From contig BCJJ01000018.1 in assembly GCA_039545355.1 (NCBI GenBank), forward strand, positions 372,001 to 436,000: a stretch of 64,000 nucleotides of DNA, in the 5' to 3' direction. Of this stretch, positions 1-12,247 are shown in pieces (within the stretch, counting starts at the first letter, position 1; each line of letters starts with the position of its first letter). The notes below the pieces were generated by a model. That model did no database searches, was not told the DNA's origin, and saw only the letters and a list, made by a program, of their open reading frames with translations. A program made the position numbers and the translations under genes. Source of the DNA: Trichosporon coremiiforme (taxonomy: Eukaryota; Basidiomycota; Tremellomycetes; Trichosporonales; Trichosporonaceae).

Positions 1-1556
1 GTACTTGCCTTCAGGCCGCACGACCTTTCCGTAAGCATCAAGTATCACGGACACGACTGCACACAGCACTTGCGCACTGGGTCAGCTTCCTTTTACGTAC
101 CATATCTTGGAAGATGAAGTACAGCCCCTTGCGGTTTTCGCGAGTCAGAACTTGTGCTGTTCGCACGCTGGAACCGAGTAACGTGCGCTGCACAGAATAC
201 GGTGGGGGTGCTGATGCGGGATAGTAAGGCTGCACGTTGCCTCGAGCTGTCCATGTTAGTCGAGCGCTGGCGAGTAAAGAACAACTTACGGCTTGGGGGC
301 CGAACGCGCATCATGGCTCGCGATTCTGAGCCGTCGGGTGACACCAGTTCCACACTCATCGTGAGATGCACCAGTCGGCGGGCAAGAGCAGGGTTGCTGT
401 CCGTCAGGAGAAATTCAAGCAAACAGGCAGCTCTTGACGGCTGATACTCACTCTGTCGGGATCTCTTGGCCGTCCTGATCCTTGACAATGAGCTGTACGA
501 TCAGAGGGGGAGTCAGAGGGGGCCATCCCTGGGCCGTCAACAATACACCCTGCTTAGCTTGACCATGTATCGACTCACTCTCCGAAGTTGCTCAACTCCT
601 AGAGCCTTGCCTCGCTCCGGATGTTGCAGTACTACCAGATTATAGCTCCTGCAAGCGTCAGCCCACTCTCTCATGATGTCTTACCATCCAGTAGAGTCCA
701 CGGCTTGCTGCGGATCTGTGGAAGGTGGCCATCCACCTCGCGGAACCCGGTGAGGGCGCAAGAGAAGGTACGCTTCGGTAGGTGGAGGGCGCACATCTGC
801 CGATGTAGCATTGCCGGCTGGGGCAGCAACAGCACTGGCTGACTCTGCAGCTGCGCTCGTTGCCGAAGGTCGTCTAGTACTCCCTGCCCGAGCTCGAGCA
901 TAGTCGGGTTGGAACCCCGGCAGGTATCCCGCGGGAGGAGACGAAGCTCCTGACCTGGGCGGCGATGGCGCTGACGCGGGCGGCGGAGGCGCTCTGATCT
1001 GGGAGGGAGAGGCTGGAGGAGGCGGGGAAGGCGGCGGCCGAGATGGCGGCGGAAGCGAACCACGATGATGCGGGTGTCTCATGTTGCTGCTGTGAGGTGC
1101 TGAAGAGGTGGAAGGATAGGAGGGACCTGTGGGCCCGCCGTAACTGGGACTGTAACCGGGAGGAGGCGGAGGAGCCCAATGTTGTGAGCCCCAGGCACTC
1201 GGATGTGGAGGCGGCGCTGAGGATGTCGCAGGGGCATCGTTGGCGCGCGTGTGATGCGCTGAGGGCGGAGGCGGGGGGTAAGGGTAACTGTATGAGTAGT
1301 GCTGGTGGGATGGATGGCCGGAAGAGTGCGAGGAGTGATGACGACTGGAGCTTGACGGTCGTCCTGGCGGTTGCGACTGGCTCCAAGACGGCGGAGGACT
1401 CAGGTCTTCCCGACTGGGCCCGTAGTCATACCTCGAATCGTATCTGGATCTACTACTGGGACCGGCATATGCACGGTGGTGACTGTATCGGTCGTCATCG
1501 AGTCGCGGGTCGTTGCTACCGCTACCCGGAGTGCCACGCGCGCGGTCGCGGTCCAT
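1..1556 (-). CDS. Velvet-domain regulator, partial (3' end beyond left edge)
   Basis: Six exons on the minus strand: 1556-772, 648-579, 528-452, 396-290, 246-101 and 24-<1, about 403 residues visible. The first exon encodes roughly 260 residues rich in Pro, Ser, His and Tyr, likely disordered. The rest reads as a velvet domain: SYNLVVLQHPERGKALGVEQ, then PLTPPLIVQL, a strand region around LVHLTMSVELVSPDGSES, and TLLGSSVRTAQVLTRENRKG followed by GLYFIFQDMVVRPEGKY. These match the family pattern (LlGs-vs...GifFiFpDLsVrpEGkY). Velvet proteins are fungal nuclear, NF-kB-like DNA-binding factors that control development and secondary metabolism and often pair with each other; which paralogue this is cannot be said. 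Introns 2 to 4 end in ctgac/ctaac branch sites; the first donor (GTACCT) is unusual and the last acceptor (ggaaag) is the weakest. The start is the first ATG before the low-complexity part. Confidence 0.88.
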
Positions 1557-2660
1557 AGCGCAGCGGGTCGAACGTGACAATGGTTCAAATATCGTGAAGG
1601 GGAGAAAGGATCTAGGCAATCCCAGCTCACGTTGGAAGATACCGTGGTCGCGATAGACAGACACTGCGCCCCGGGCAGTGAAAGCGATGTTTTGGGAGAG
1701 AAGGGGAGATGTAAACTACGCCCTGCGTGTGTTGTTCAAGCCACGCGTGTGTGCTGGTAGCTGGCTCTGCCAATGCCGATGACACTCAACGAACTGATCG
1801 ATGCAAAGTGCCTGTTCCAGCTGTACGTCGGCTGGGCGGGTCGCACGCGCTTGTGCTTGCTGTAGAATCTTCAAGCTAATGCCGGAAACGAGTAGGTGCA
1901 GGTATCAGTCTGTAGGACATGGCACGGAGGTTAACCCAGGCGTTGCTGTTGAAAAGTTAGACGCGACTCCGGAATGGGCGAACTCTTTTTGGGGCCAGCA
2001 GGGAGCCTCCAAATGGGGTTTGTGTGGGTGCGATGGCGATGGAGCAATAGGGCGGGGGCTGTGTTTGCCGCGCTATGCTAAGCGTCGTGACGAGTGTATG
2101 CAGTGTCGTATTGATGTGCAAGGCGTCGGCGGAGCCGGCGAGGAAGGGGCGGCGGCAAGAAGGTGGGGTGGGTGTGGTCGGTCGTGGTATACGGAGAAGA
2201 TCGATCGGAGGGAAGGCGCGGTGAGGGTGAGGGCGGTGAGGGGTGCGGGCGGATGGAATGTGGTTGGGTATGTGGGAGGGTATGTGGGAGGGGGGATGGG
2301 CAGGGTGGGAGGGGAAGGGGAGTAGAGAAGGGAACGGGATCGATGGGAGATGGGCGAAGTCGGGAGAGAAGAATGGGTGGTTGGTGGTGTGAAAGGAAGA
2401 TGAAGTGCTGGCGAGGTGACGATGGACGATGACTTGTGGGATGATTGTAGATGTGTGTGTGTCTTGACTGGGACTATCGAATGCGGGATTGGGTTTGGCT
2501 GGGTGTGAGTAAGTGTGAGGGCCGGTGGTGCGGGTGTGGGAGGGGGAGGAGAGGAGAGGAGGCAGAGTGGTGATGCCCGGTGTGGATCTGTGGTGGTGTG
2601 CTTAGTGTGTGGTTAGGTTTTGGTTTGTATGGAGTCGAGCAAAGTCTAAGTGGGAGTAGG
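1557..2660 (-). promoter_or_regulatory. Upstream region and leader of the velvet gene
   Basis: About 1.1 kb upstream of the velvet start codon. The plus strand is strongly G/A-rich, especially about 2150-2560, so on the gene's own strand it is CT-rich, as seen before several genes in this window. No supported ORF lies here. A long 5' UTR and promoter is the simplest reading. Confidence 0.5.
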
Positions 2661-2799
2661 TTACTCGTTGGTAGGGGACTGAATGCGAGGCAGGGCAAGG
2701 AACGCCCAAAAGTATGAAGTGAAATCCGAGCACCGTCTCAAACTCGAAAAGAGCCCAGGGCCCTCCAGGGAAATCCTCAGGGTCGCCCCCGTTACGTCC

Positions 2800-2915
2800 T
2801 TCATCATCCAGGGACTCCAGGGTCCGGGTCCTGACCCTGTTGGGCGTCCTGACACTCCTGAGCTCCTGACACTCCAGGATGTCCGCCCGGCTCCAGGCTG
2901 CAGCCTGCAGGCCGT
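2800..2915. repeat. Degenerate short repeat (CCTGACACTCC / CTCCAGG words)
   Basis: Words such as CTCCAGG, CCTGAC and CTGACACTCC recur out of phase over about 110 bp, giving a low-complexity, GC-rich block at the edge of the gene-poor region. No coding reading is supported. Confidence 0.45.
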
Positions 2916-3479
2916 CCATATTCTCTTGAGGGGTCGCACCATGCAAGCATGCTCCCAGCACTCGGCACCACCAGCGTCCTGGACAAACATCGGCAGCAGC
3001 GGGGTCTCATCTGCACGTTGCTCCTTTCTGGACCATAGCCCGCAGCTCAGCAGCATTAGCCCGGACGTGGTTGCATCATCGTCGTCATCAAACATCTTGG
3101 CTAGGTGCTATAGGCATGTCCCGAATGGCCGCCATAGGCAGCACTACGCCCCCCCCCACCTAGCCCAGGCAGTCCGCGCAGTCATTCGGTTCCCTCGCGC
3201 CAGACACTCCGCGACACCCGGTGCAGGCTTACGGCGTCAGATTCAGCCATGGGAGCCATTGCGGGCCCGGGTCGCCGAGCGCCGGAAGACTCCAATGCGC
3301 CAGGCGGGCAGTCGGGCAGCCGGGCGCATGGCGGTAGGGTATGCGAAGCAAGGTTTACGGCGGCTTGCTCGGTGTACCGAGTAGCGAGAGTATTCCATGG
3401 GCGTCTGCATAGTCACTGATTGTAGGCTTGCATGTCCAGGAGCCTGAGCAGGAGCCTGAGGAATTGGATGACTAGGATC

Positions 3480-3560
3480 GATCACTAAGCATGCCCTTCT
3501 AATGTCCAGCCTCCCATCCTGCGGTCCTGCCTGGCCTGATCGGCTGCATGCTTAGTGATC
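3480..3560. repeat. Inverted repeat, 15-bp perfect arms, 51-bp spacer
   Basis: GATCACTAAGCATGC at 3480-3494 is exactly matched by its reverse complement at 3546-3560. The pair could form a hairpin or be the ends of a very small relic element. No target-site duplication was noticed outside the arms. Confidence 0.75.
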
Positions 3561-4691
3561 CGTGACGGCACCGCGAGGGTAACCACACACCGATGCCAAG
3601 CAGGCAAGCCAACGACGATTAACTTTTCCAACGATTAGCCGGTCAGGCGCATGCACCGGCTCCCTGATTGGCTGCTGGCTCGCTTCGTAGAGTTGCGCGT
3701 GCGGTTCCTGTAGTCAATTTTCAAATGCATCACTCCCCGATTTTGCTCATGTTGCATGAATGAAGAATGGAAATGACTGAATGCATAGAACGCTCCGCAG
3801 GACCGGAAACAGGAGAATGCTGCATCGACTTGAAGGGTAGGGCGGAAAGAGGGGGAGCATCGGAAACAGGAGGCGCAAAAGGAACCGTGGTAGCTCGCGC
3901 GATCGCGGCAGGCATCGATGTCGCATGTCAAGCCGGATCCCAGAGAGCGAGTGCGGCGCGTAGATTTACGTTTCAGTTGATGAGTGGAAAGCGCAATCAG
4001 CGAAGAATCGCAATCGGCAATCGGCGACGTGCATCAACTGGTGCGCGGTACGGCATCTCCACGTCTGCATGTCGTTCGGAAGTCTAAACAGTAAACAATG
4101 CGTTTTGCAAAGCAACTTTGCGCCGTTGCGAGGCTCCTAATGATCCGTCATCAAGGCGACACTGCTGGTGGCGAAGCGGGCAAGGATCCAAGCGATCAAG
4201 TTCATTCCGGCCGTCCGGGCCCTCGAGTTTGGAGCCAAACAGCTCAGTCGCTGCGACGGTGCCTATGCATGGTTGGCCGCGCCAACGAGGCCCGGTCGGC
4301 TTCGTCGGGGGCTTTGTGAGGGACAAGGGATAGGGATGACCTCGGACAGGGGTCTGGCGAATCTGTACGCGGTGCATGAGGCATGCGAAGAAGACGCGGC
4401 CCGTCGGGGACTTGGCGATGAACGGCCCAGTGGCCTGTCGTCCTGGTCCAGCCGCCCGCCCTCTGTGAGTAGTTGGACTAGCTCCCATCGCTCGCTCCGA
4501 GATTTCAGAGTAGCATGCGACATCCGCGAAACCAATCGAGTCTTGCGATTACCTGAGCCTGATACAGCCTACCAGGGAGGGCACGAGTGCCGTGAGTGCG
4601 AACGCGATCCGAACGATTCGTTATCCCTGCCCATCGTGCCTACGTGCGGGCGTCTGAGATCGGGAACCTGGGACAGTCACCGGTCACGAAC

Positions 4692-4746
4692 GACGCACGC
4701 GTGCTCCCACCACGCACGCACGCACTCACGCACGCACGCGTGCGTG
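4692..4746. repeat. ACGC-type microsatellite
   Basis: Runs of CGCA/ACGC units (ccacgcacgcacgcactcac, then cacgcacgcacgcgtgcgtg) form an imperfect simple repeat with a small palindrome at its right end. Confidence 0.7.
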
Positions 4747-5120
4747 GCGGATCTCTTTGAGCTGAGAACTGAGGGCTAGGATGACAGGAAACAATATCAA
4801 GGTTGTGTCGGAACCCCAGCGACGATTGTCTGCGACCCTGACAAGCGTACCCTGTACGTGATCATCTGCGATTTCGCACCCTGGGCCGCTCACACACAAT
4901 CCACGCAACCGGCCTGCCAAGGCAAGGACCTGAGCACTGTTGTAGCCGCATTTTGCTTTTCCGGAACCCATCACCCCTGGCGGTTTGTTTTCTGTCAGTC
5001 TCCGGCGTGCTGCAGGCGCATTACGCTTGATTCTGCTCCATACAGACTAGCACACTGATTACGAGGTAAAGAAGACATTGCTAGGCACGCACACCAGCCC
5101 AATGCAAGCGTCGAAGGGAG

Positions 5121-5148
5121 GGTGGAGGTGGAGGTGGAGGTGGAGGTG
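5121..5148. repeat. GGTGGA hexanucleotide microsatellite
   Basis: About four and a half tandem copies of GGTGGA lie in the gene-poor region. Any reading frame through it is only Val-Glu or Gly-Gly type simple sequence. Confidence 0.8.
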
Positions 5149-8100
5149 TCTTGGACTCAAGGCGCAGTGTTGGGACCGCCCAAGCAAGACGCGGGCAATC
5201 CTCCATCCCTGTCTGACGCTGCAGTAACAGCCCTGCAAAGCGAATTTCCCCAGCCTTTCCATCATCCATGCGCTCCGTCTAGTATCACAGAGCTCGACAG
5301 ACGATTGCTGCGATCCAGGGCCCGGTCAGGCCACGTCTTGTTCACCCGACAGAGGTCATTGCCGATACTCTCTCCTTTGCCCTGAAAGGACCTACCTCCA
5401 CGCTTTTCCTGGCTCTCTCACGTCACTGATTTCCATACCTCGCCCATCATTTATACGCCAGCGCAAGGTCAACGGGCGAGCGCGGCCGCTCGCTGCGCCA
5501 TTCGACTGACTGCCCACCCGACAGACTGCGGTCTGTGTTGCTGGCTGCTGATGCTGTCATCGCGTGCTGCCGAGTCCTGTTTGGTCCTGTGGGCGGTGGT
5601 GAACTTGCAGACTTCACATTCCTCGCTGTCGCCCGCTCGTCCTGATCCAGTCTGAAATGCTGTGGTCAGAAGTGTCGTCATGTACAAAGGTATGGTCGGT
5701 CATGTCGCCGCCAGCACAGCAGCACCGTGATATCGGAGGTACGCACATGCGCGCATGCGCATGAGTGAATGCAACAGGTGCACCACAGTTTCTACATTCC
5801 CCTCCTGTCCGACTCCGCCTCCCCAATATCCGGCTATCCTTCCCCCAAACATGCGTCCTAATTCATGCCGACTGAATACCCGCACTCGGTCATGGCGGGA
5901 ATCTGGAATCACTGACACGGCACGCTGCAAGGCGGAGAAACAATGCCAGCCTGTGGCAACCCGATGGCGTACGTCAGTGACGACGGCGCCAGCGATAGGC
6001 AGATTGCCCTTGTCAGCGTAATGACAAGTGGGGGCGGCGGGCGCCGCGTGTTTGCCATTGTCTGTCGAAACTGCCCAATCTGGACATCGCACCCTACCGA
6101 GGGGGATTGAGCGTGGCTGCGCACGGCTCCAACTGCACGCGTGTTATTTTCTTTCCAGGACTCCCCACAATTGTACCCCAGTTCAGCACCGCTGAGTGCG
6201 AACTGATGAGCAATACCATCCGATCAGCCTGCGTCTCAGTTCTATCCTTGTATGCTTTCCTACGCCCTTGCGAGACCTGCAGGGCTGAACCGGTTAGGCG
6301 GACTGTGCGTTCCAGATGACATACAGGTAAAACATCACGGACCTTCCAAACCCCGAAGGCTTCTTGGACCAGCGACACAAAACCGACCTCGACATGGTAG
6401 TACTGTAGCTTCCCGAGACAGGCAACACGGATCCTCCGTTGTGTTCGCAGGTAGACACCTGTCCGCCTGCACAAGTGCAGCCATACAGCCTGAGCTAAGA
6501 CCGGCTGTCGGCGGCACATATAGAGATTGCGGCGCTGCGCCACCGCCAGAGGCGCATGTGAGGAGTTACCAGCGAGCAGCACCTCATATCCTGCGAGCTG
6601 GGGTAGGATATGCTACATCCGTCTTCGGCGCTGGGCGAGGATTGCGACGTACACAGTCTCCATGGCCGAGCTTGCATGATGCTCTGTCGCCATCGGCATT
6701 TGCGAGCACAAGTGTCTACAGCTAACAAGAAGCCAGAACTGGACTCCCTGAGCACTGATTCAAGTAAATAGCACAGCCGAGATCTCGAGGCCGAGGAGCC
6801 TGTCCGTGCATACCGGATGCCGGTCGGCTCATCTGGCCCTGCATTGCGACCTTGACCCCACTGCATTACTTGCCCGCTTTCGAGTCTTCCACAGGATCGG
6901 AGGCGCTTTAAAGTCCTGTATCCTGCACAGTTCCTGGCTGACCTACCCCATTGGACTTCACCCACTCTCCCTCACCCCAAAGATGTAGCTTCCTTAAGAA
7001 TTCCACTTCCGATCCCACTGCCGAAGCCCTGGCGTGTCCGGCAAGCCTAGCCCTGTGGGCTATGCAGTCTCGAAGAGCAAGCTGTCCTTTGCTGTAGCAA
7101 TGACAGAGTACAGTACGCACGCTCGAACGAAATGCAGGTCTCAGTGTCCAGCATCGGGCGGTTGGGAGGTTTCGCTTGCAAGCGGATGTCACCCTGGAAC
7201 GCCGCGCGGCGGGGGTTGACCCCTAAAAATTGCAGTCTGTCGTCATCAGCCATATCATACATGAATTTTGCGTCCCGCAGTCCCGAAACTTCGGAACAAT
7301 CGACCTCTCAACCCTGCGATGCCTACCAGCATTGCGGCCCTTGAAACCTCCGAGGTGGGCGGGTGAGCAATGCACAGCGTTGAACACCGGCGACCGCTTG
7401 CACACGCCGGCGACTTTCTGGTGCATGCATCACGGCTAGCATGAATTCGCCGGTGCATTGCAAGTGTTCCAGCAGTGGTTCACCCAACGTGCCCAATGGC
7501 GGTCACCAGGTTGACCGGTCGATTGAAATTACAGAGTGATGGAGACATGCCGTCAAGGAGTGACGAACGGGTGGTCTGTCACCAGCGACAGATTGCAAGT
7601 TCCCGGGACACATGACCCGTGGAATCCGCATTTGTTTTGGGACACGCGCGCTTATGTCGGAACAGTGGGTCAGCGGGAGAGTGGGCTTCGGACCAAAGTT
7701 TGGGAGAGTGAATGCTCGCCGGCGTCCGGCACATCTCTGGCGCCTGGTGGCTTCAGCCGCCCATAAGGAATTTCGGTCCGCGGTGTCACCAGTGAATCTT
7801 ACTGCCTAAGGCTACGCTGTTGGGCTAAGACCGCCGCAATCAGTTGAAACATGAAGCAAGCGCCATACCTGGACGGGCTCCATCGGCATGTCCGTCTGGC
7901 TTGCCCTTGTTCGCGCAGACGAAACGGTCCAAACCACTTTCAGTACTACTCGCGTGCAATGATCACTCGAGGGACGGCCGTCTCCTGCCACCGTGTCTGT
8001 CTCTCTCCGCTGAAGGATGCACCAATACCTCGTACACCTCTGCGATGAAGCTCTCAACGACCGGAAAGGCACTGTATCTGTAACTGTGATCTGACCCACG

Positions 8101-9591
8101 CTGTTTCCACAGGAATGTGACCCGCTCTGCGATAAGGGGAGATGCTCCGTTGACGTCGGCAAGGGGCCGGCAGCACAAACGACTAGTGTCGAGACCGCGG
8201 AAACGCCGCTTAGAGTCAGTTAAGGCATTCTTCCACACTCACGATACACTCAGCTCCCCACATGTTGGAAACAGTCTAGCTTTCGTCGCATTCAATATTC
8301 GCTGAAGTCTGGGGAAGGGACTTTCGTCTGGAAACGGCCCATACTCCCCCCGTAAGGCCGCTGGGCCAATGCACCGCCAGTCCTGGTTGGATACCAGGGA
8401 ACCGTGGTCTCTTCATTAGTGAGCCAGTTGCCTGGGTCAGCAGATAGTGAGACAGACGAAAAGATCGGCTTCACCGCGGTCTTGCTGACGAGAACATGAA
8501 TGAGATGGTGTGCTGAACAACAACGGCGGTATCAGCCGGTTAACAGCGGCCCATTCGACTTCGTATATGGCGAGGTTTACGAGGTGTGAATGCATGGATC
8601 CGACGCTAGTGGCAATTCACTGCGCGACCCAAACGTAATTGTCTCACCTAAATTGCCCAGTCGTCATGGCACTTCGCACTGTGATCTAACACGCAGTCTC
8701 TCCGCGCCTCCGCTGTCCGACAACCGCTGGAGGCCTCGCAGGAGATTCAAGGGCTTAGACTGCTGGGATGTGGAGTGGAGCCGAGGTACGAAGCCACGGG
8801 CGTCTTGCGTCGCTTAGGGAGACCCTTCCTCAGGACGAAACGTCAGCCCGTTAGTCAAACTGACCGCGAATTCCATACACGGTTCATCGGTTCTGCAGTC
8901 GTAATCAGTGCAGAAGGAATGCTCCTGTGCCATGCTGTCATGCTGACTTAGTGAGTGCTGTCAGCGCTGTTTTCAATCGACACATCCGAGCGGCCAGCAA
9001 TCCCATACACCCTGCATCATGAAACGCAATTTATTTCGCACACTGGCACCCCTAAACGGACAAACTTCGCATATGACGCCGTCGTGCCGTCGCATCAGCC
9101 GTACTCGCACAACATGCGAATTGAGATGCGAGACCTGAGCGACGTCCGCAATACTCACCAACCCGTCAGCTGATGCGACGTGTTTGTTGCGCCGGATTGT
9201 GCCTAAGAGCAGAACGCGGAAGTGAACCGATAGCATCGTGGCCGATAGAGGGAGGAGCTTCGAAACCTGAGGGCTCAACGAACGAGACAGGAGTTACCAT
9301 GCATGAACATGACGGTGGTCGTTGAGCCGCACCGTCCACTAACAGCCGAGGGCCGGCAAGGAGCATATGGGGAACAACTCCCAGACGCCCAAGCCTCTCG
9401 TCTGCCGCTGTCCCTTCGCCCAGACCGGGACAGGCTAAGCTCGGTTTGGGTTGATCGGTTTAGGAATTCAGGGACAGGTGACAGGGTTATCAGGGTCGCG
9501 TCAGAGTTTGAGAGTTTGCCCGCGGGTCTGCGACTCTGATTAGCCTGATTAAGGTACCACTGCACCACTCCTTCGTTCTTGGTCCGCTGCA

Positions 9592-9735
9592 TGCCCTTGT
9601 GCCTTCCCCCCTCCTCACTCCATACTGTTCCTCCTACTCACACCTGGCTGCTTTCAACATACAACTTCACCATCAGGTCTTATGTTTACCGCTTGCAACC
9701 CCTTCAACATTCCCCTGTTCCATCGACTACACCAG
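9592..9735 (+). promoter_or_regulatory. CT-rich leader-like tract without a following gene
   Basis: The plus strand is strongly C/T-rich (ccttcccccctcctcactcc and onwards), resembling 5' leaders of real genes in this window. The following ATG at 9682 opens only 62 codons with no family resemblance. It may be a relic promoter or the start of a non-coding transcript. Confidence 0.25.
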
Positions 9736-12228
9736 TTCCCGGCGCCCCATTCCGAGCGGCCAGAGAGTCCTCTGACGTCAACGGCGTTTGCCGCATCCCT
9801 CCGGGCCTCCTCAAAACGAGATCAGTGCTCATCGCACACTTCGACGCATAACTTCACTCACACTTCCTGACCTCTGGTCACTACTGGTGACTTCCTTCCT
9901 ACCCATTGCGCAGTAGGAGACGAAATCGCTCGGCCGTGTCACTGCAGCGCCTAACCAGTTTCGGCGCCAGAAGCTCCCCTCCCTCTACAAACCTGTGACC
10001 AAGGGGACTAGCAAAGGTCAAGATCGAACTGCAAACGCAAGGGTCAGTGGGTGTAAAACACTCCGTGAATACAGGCCCAGGGAGTAGTGTTGTGTGATTA
10101 GAGCACTCTGACGGCTTCAGCACAGTTGGAAAGCGCACTACGGTTCGGCGACCGACTGGACTAACCCCGTTGACCAGTCTCCTACTCACCGGAGAGAAAG
10201 ACTCTTGAACGTGAAACCCACCTGTTGTGTCACGGATGCGCAGAGACGTGAATGAACACGTCTTTCTCTTTCTTACTACCCCGGTGAAGCACCTTGACAT
10301 CACACACTGTGCGTCATGCCGAAAAGTTCTTGAGGTCAACTGACTGTTGAAGGTGTGGCCACGATCAGGAAGCTTCGAAAATGACAGCAGCCGACGAGTG
10401 TCGCTACGCTCCAACGAAACGCAGCGAGGGAGGCACGCGGAGCCCTCAAGTGGTGGCTATACGGTGGCCCCCACCGCTATGTCCAGCATCAGAACGCCAG
10501 GGGTGACCACCACGACTACGCGCAAGTCTGACCCGTCTAGCTCATGATGCCCCGAGCACACCTCCCTGGCATTCACTCTGTAATTGGCAGCCACAATCGT
10601 CTGGCTTGATCAGTATGGACGTCGATGAGCGGCCAAGTGCAGGGAAAGTTCCCCGGCTTTGTGGGTATCCAAGTGTCTGAGTGCTCACCATGTCAAGTGT
10701 TCACTGGTGTGCCACACACCACGATCTCGTCGACGGGTCATAGGCTCCCGTCTTCTCGGCCATTGACCCCTCGCAGCCTGTAATAGAACGTGGCAAAGTG
10801 GTGCGGTGGCACTCGCTTGTCGCTAATCGGCTGTCACTGAAGTGTAACGCAGGCTTGTCCCATGTGACGACAATGGACCTGATCCAGATTCTTGGCTCTA
10901 AAGTCATCCACCACCGAGATCCTTGCTGCGAACGCTACTGGGCGGGTTTCCTGTGCATCACACGCCACGAAAGATCCACGGGTGGAGTCAGTCACACTCC
11001 ATTAATGAATAAGGGATGGTGGCGTAAATGAGGCGTGCCGAGCAGTCGTCTATGAATAGTGGGGGAAAGAAAAACCTCCGCGGTTGATAGGTGGGTAATT
11101 GCCTGCTCGGCCAAGTTAGTCGTATCAAGTGCGCATCCTTCGGCCTGAAGGCGCCAAAGCGCTCCTGTTGCTCGGCGCAAGAGATCTGCGAGAGAAGCAG
11201 CCTGGCGCGCAGAGCTCAGGATCGTGCTGTGACCGAGGCACAGAGGAACGGAGGAATATGCAGGGCTCTCGACGAAAGGGGTTTCATGCAAGGGTACTAG
11301 AGGCCCGACGAGATCTCAATCCATTGGGGGCAAGCAGCTTTGAAGCGACGCCTTGCAGCGTTCGTTAAAGCGAGCGCAGGCCGCACGAGAGAGCGTCCGT
11401 GCCGTTCTCAAGGGTCGGCAGGGCTATGAGGGACGACGGCAGGGCCAGCGTGAGGGAAACAAGGTTAAGACGACACGGGTGGACGACGGATTCCCCCAAA
11501 ACTGAATCGGATAAACTGCGCGAAAACTTACGACCCAGGTCACTTTGTGCAGGAGGCAGTCACCGCGTGCAAGTGTTGGGCACGGGGGCGTTACGCTTTC
11601 CAATCGACGCCATTGCCTGTCGTTGTTTGCATGCGGCGCCCTCTTCCTCGCCAGATCGGTCTTTGCTCGCCCTAGCAGCCCTGTCCTTTGGAGAGCAAGC
11701 ATAAGCTTGGCTGCCCTGCATGTGTGACCATGCAAAAAGCCTAGTGGGCACGGAGACTGAAGGATAGCGTAAACTCTATTTCTCCTGTCCGACCGAACGA
11801 GTAACCGTGCTTGCTGTGTCTCGTCCGAACCTGGTATATTCTACGCTGCCGCAGCGTCGTGCTGCCACAGCAGCCCCCCAAGCTTGTGGCACGCCCTCTA
11901 GGTGGAACCGAGGTTTGTTGGCAGAGGTGTGCGTGTTGTGCCGTCTCTAGGCTCGGCTGATGGCAGCCGACTAGCGGATACATGACTGGATCGTCTTACT
12001 GGGTTGCAAACTCTATCCTCTCATTCAAATGCCTTCAGGTCGCGCCTGCAGTAACAGCAAGGCGTTTTGGCATCCTCTCCCGTGTTCACCCCGGCCGCCG
12101 ATAGCCACATGGTACAGTACCTGCATTGCCATGAGAGGGTATGGCTCGGCTCGGCGGCACTGCCGCCTGCGACCGACGCAAGGCGTGGTGCCGGCTGCAT
12201 TCCACACAGAGATTTGATCGTCACGGAT

Positions 12229-12247
12229 GTTCAGATCAGATCTGAAC
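12229..12247. repeat. Perfect 9+1+9 palindrome
   Basis: GTTCAGATC, one A, then GATCTGAAC, followed by an AAAC-type run. The symmetry is what a dimeric protein-binding site would show, but nothing nearby gives it a function. Confidence 0.6.

Noticed and set aside
681..1664. A truncated, intronless proline-rich gene at the left edge
   Set aside because: The frame is only exon 1 of the velvet gene; a splice to 648 and later exons restores a conserved domain, so the gene is not broken.
2683..3384. 233-codon plus-strand frame at the desert border
   Set aside because: Runs through a degenerate repeat and simple sequence; composition Arg/Ala/Pro/Ser and no domain recognised.
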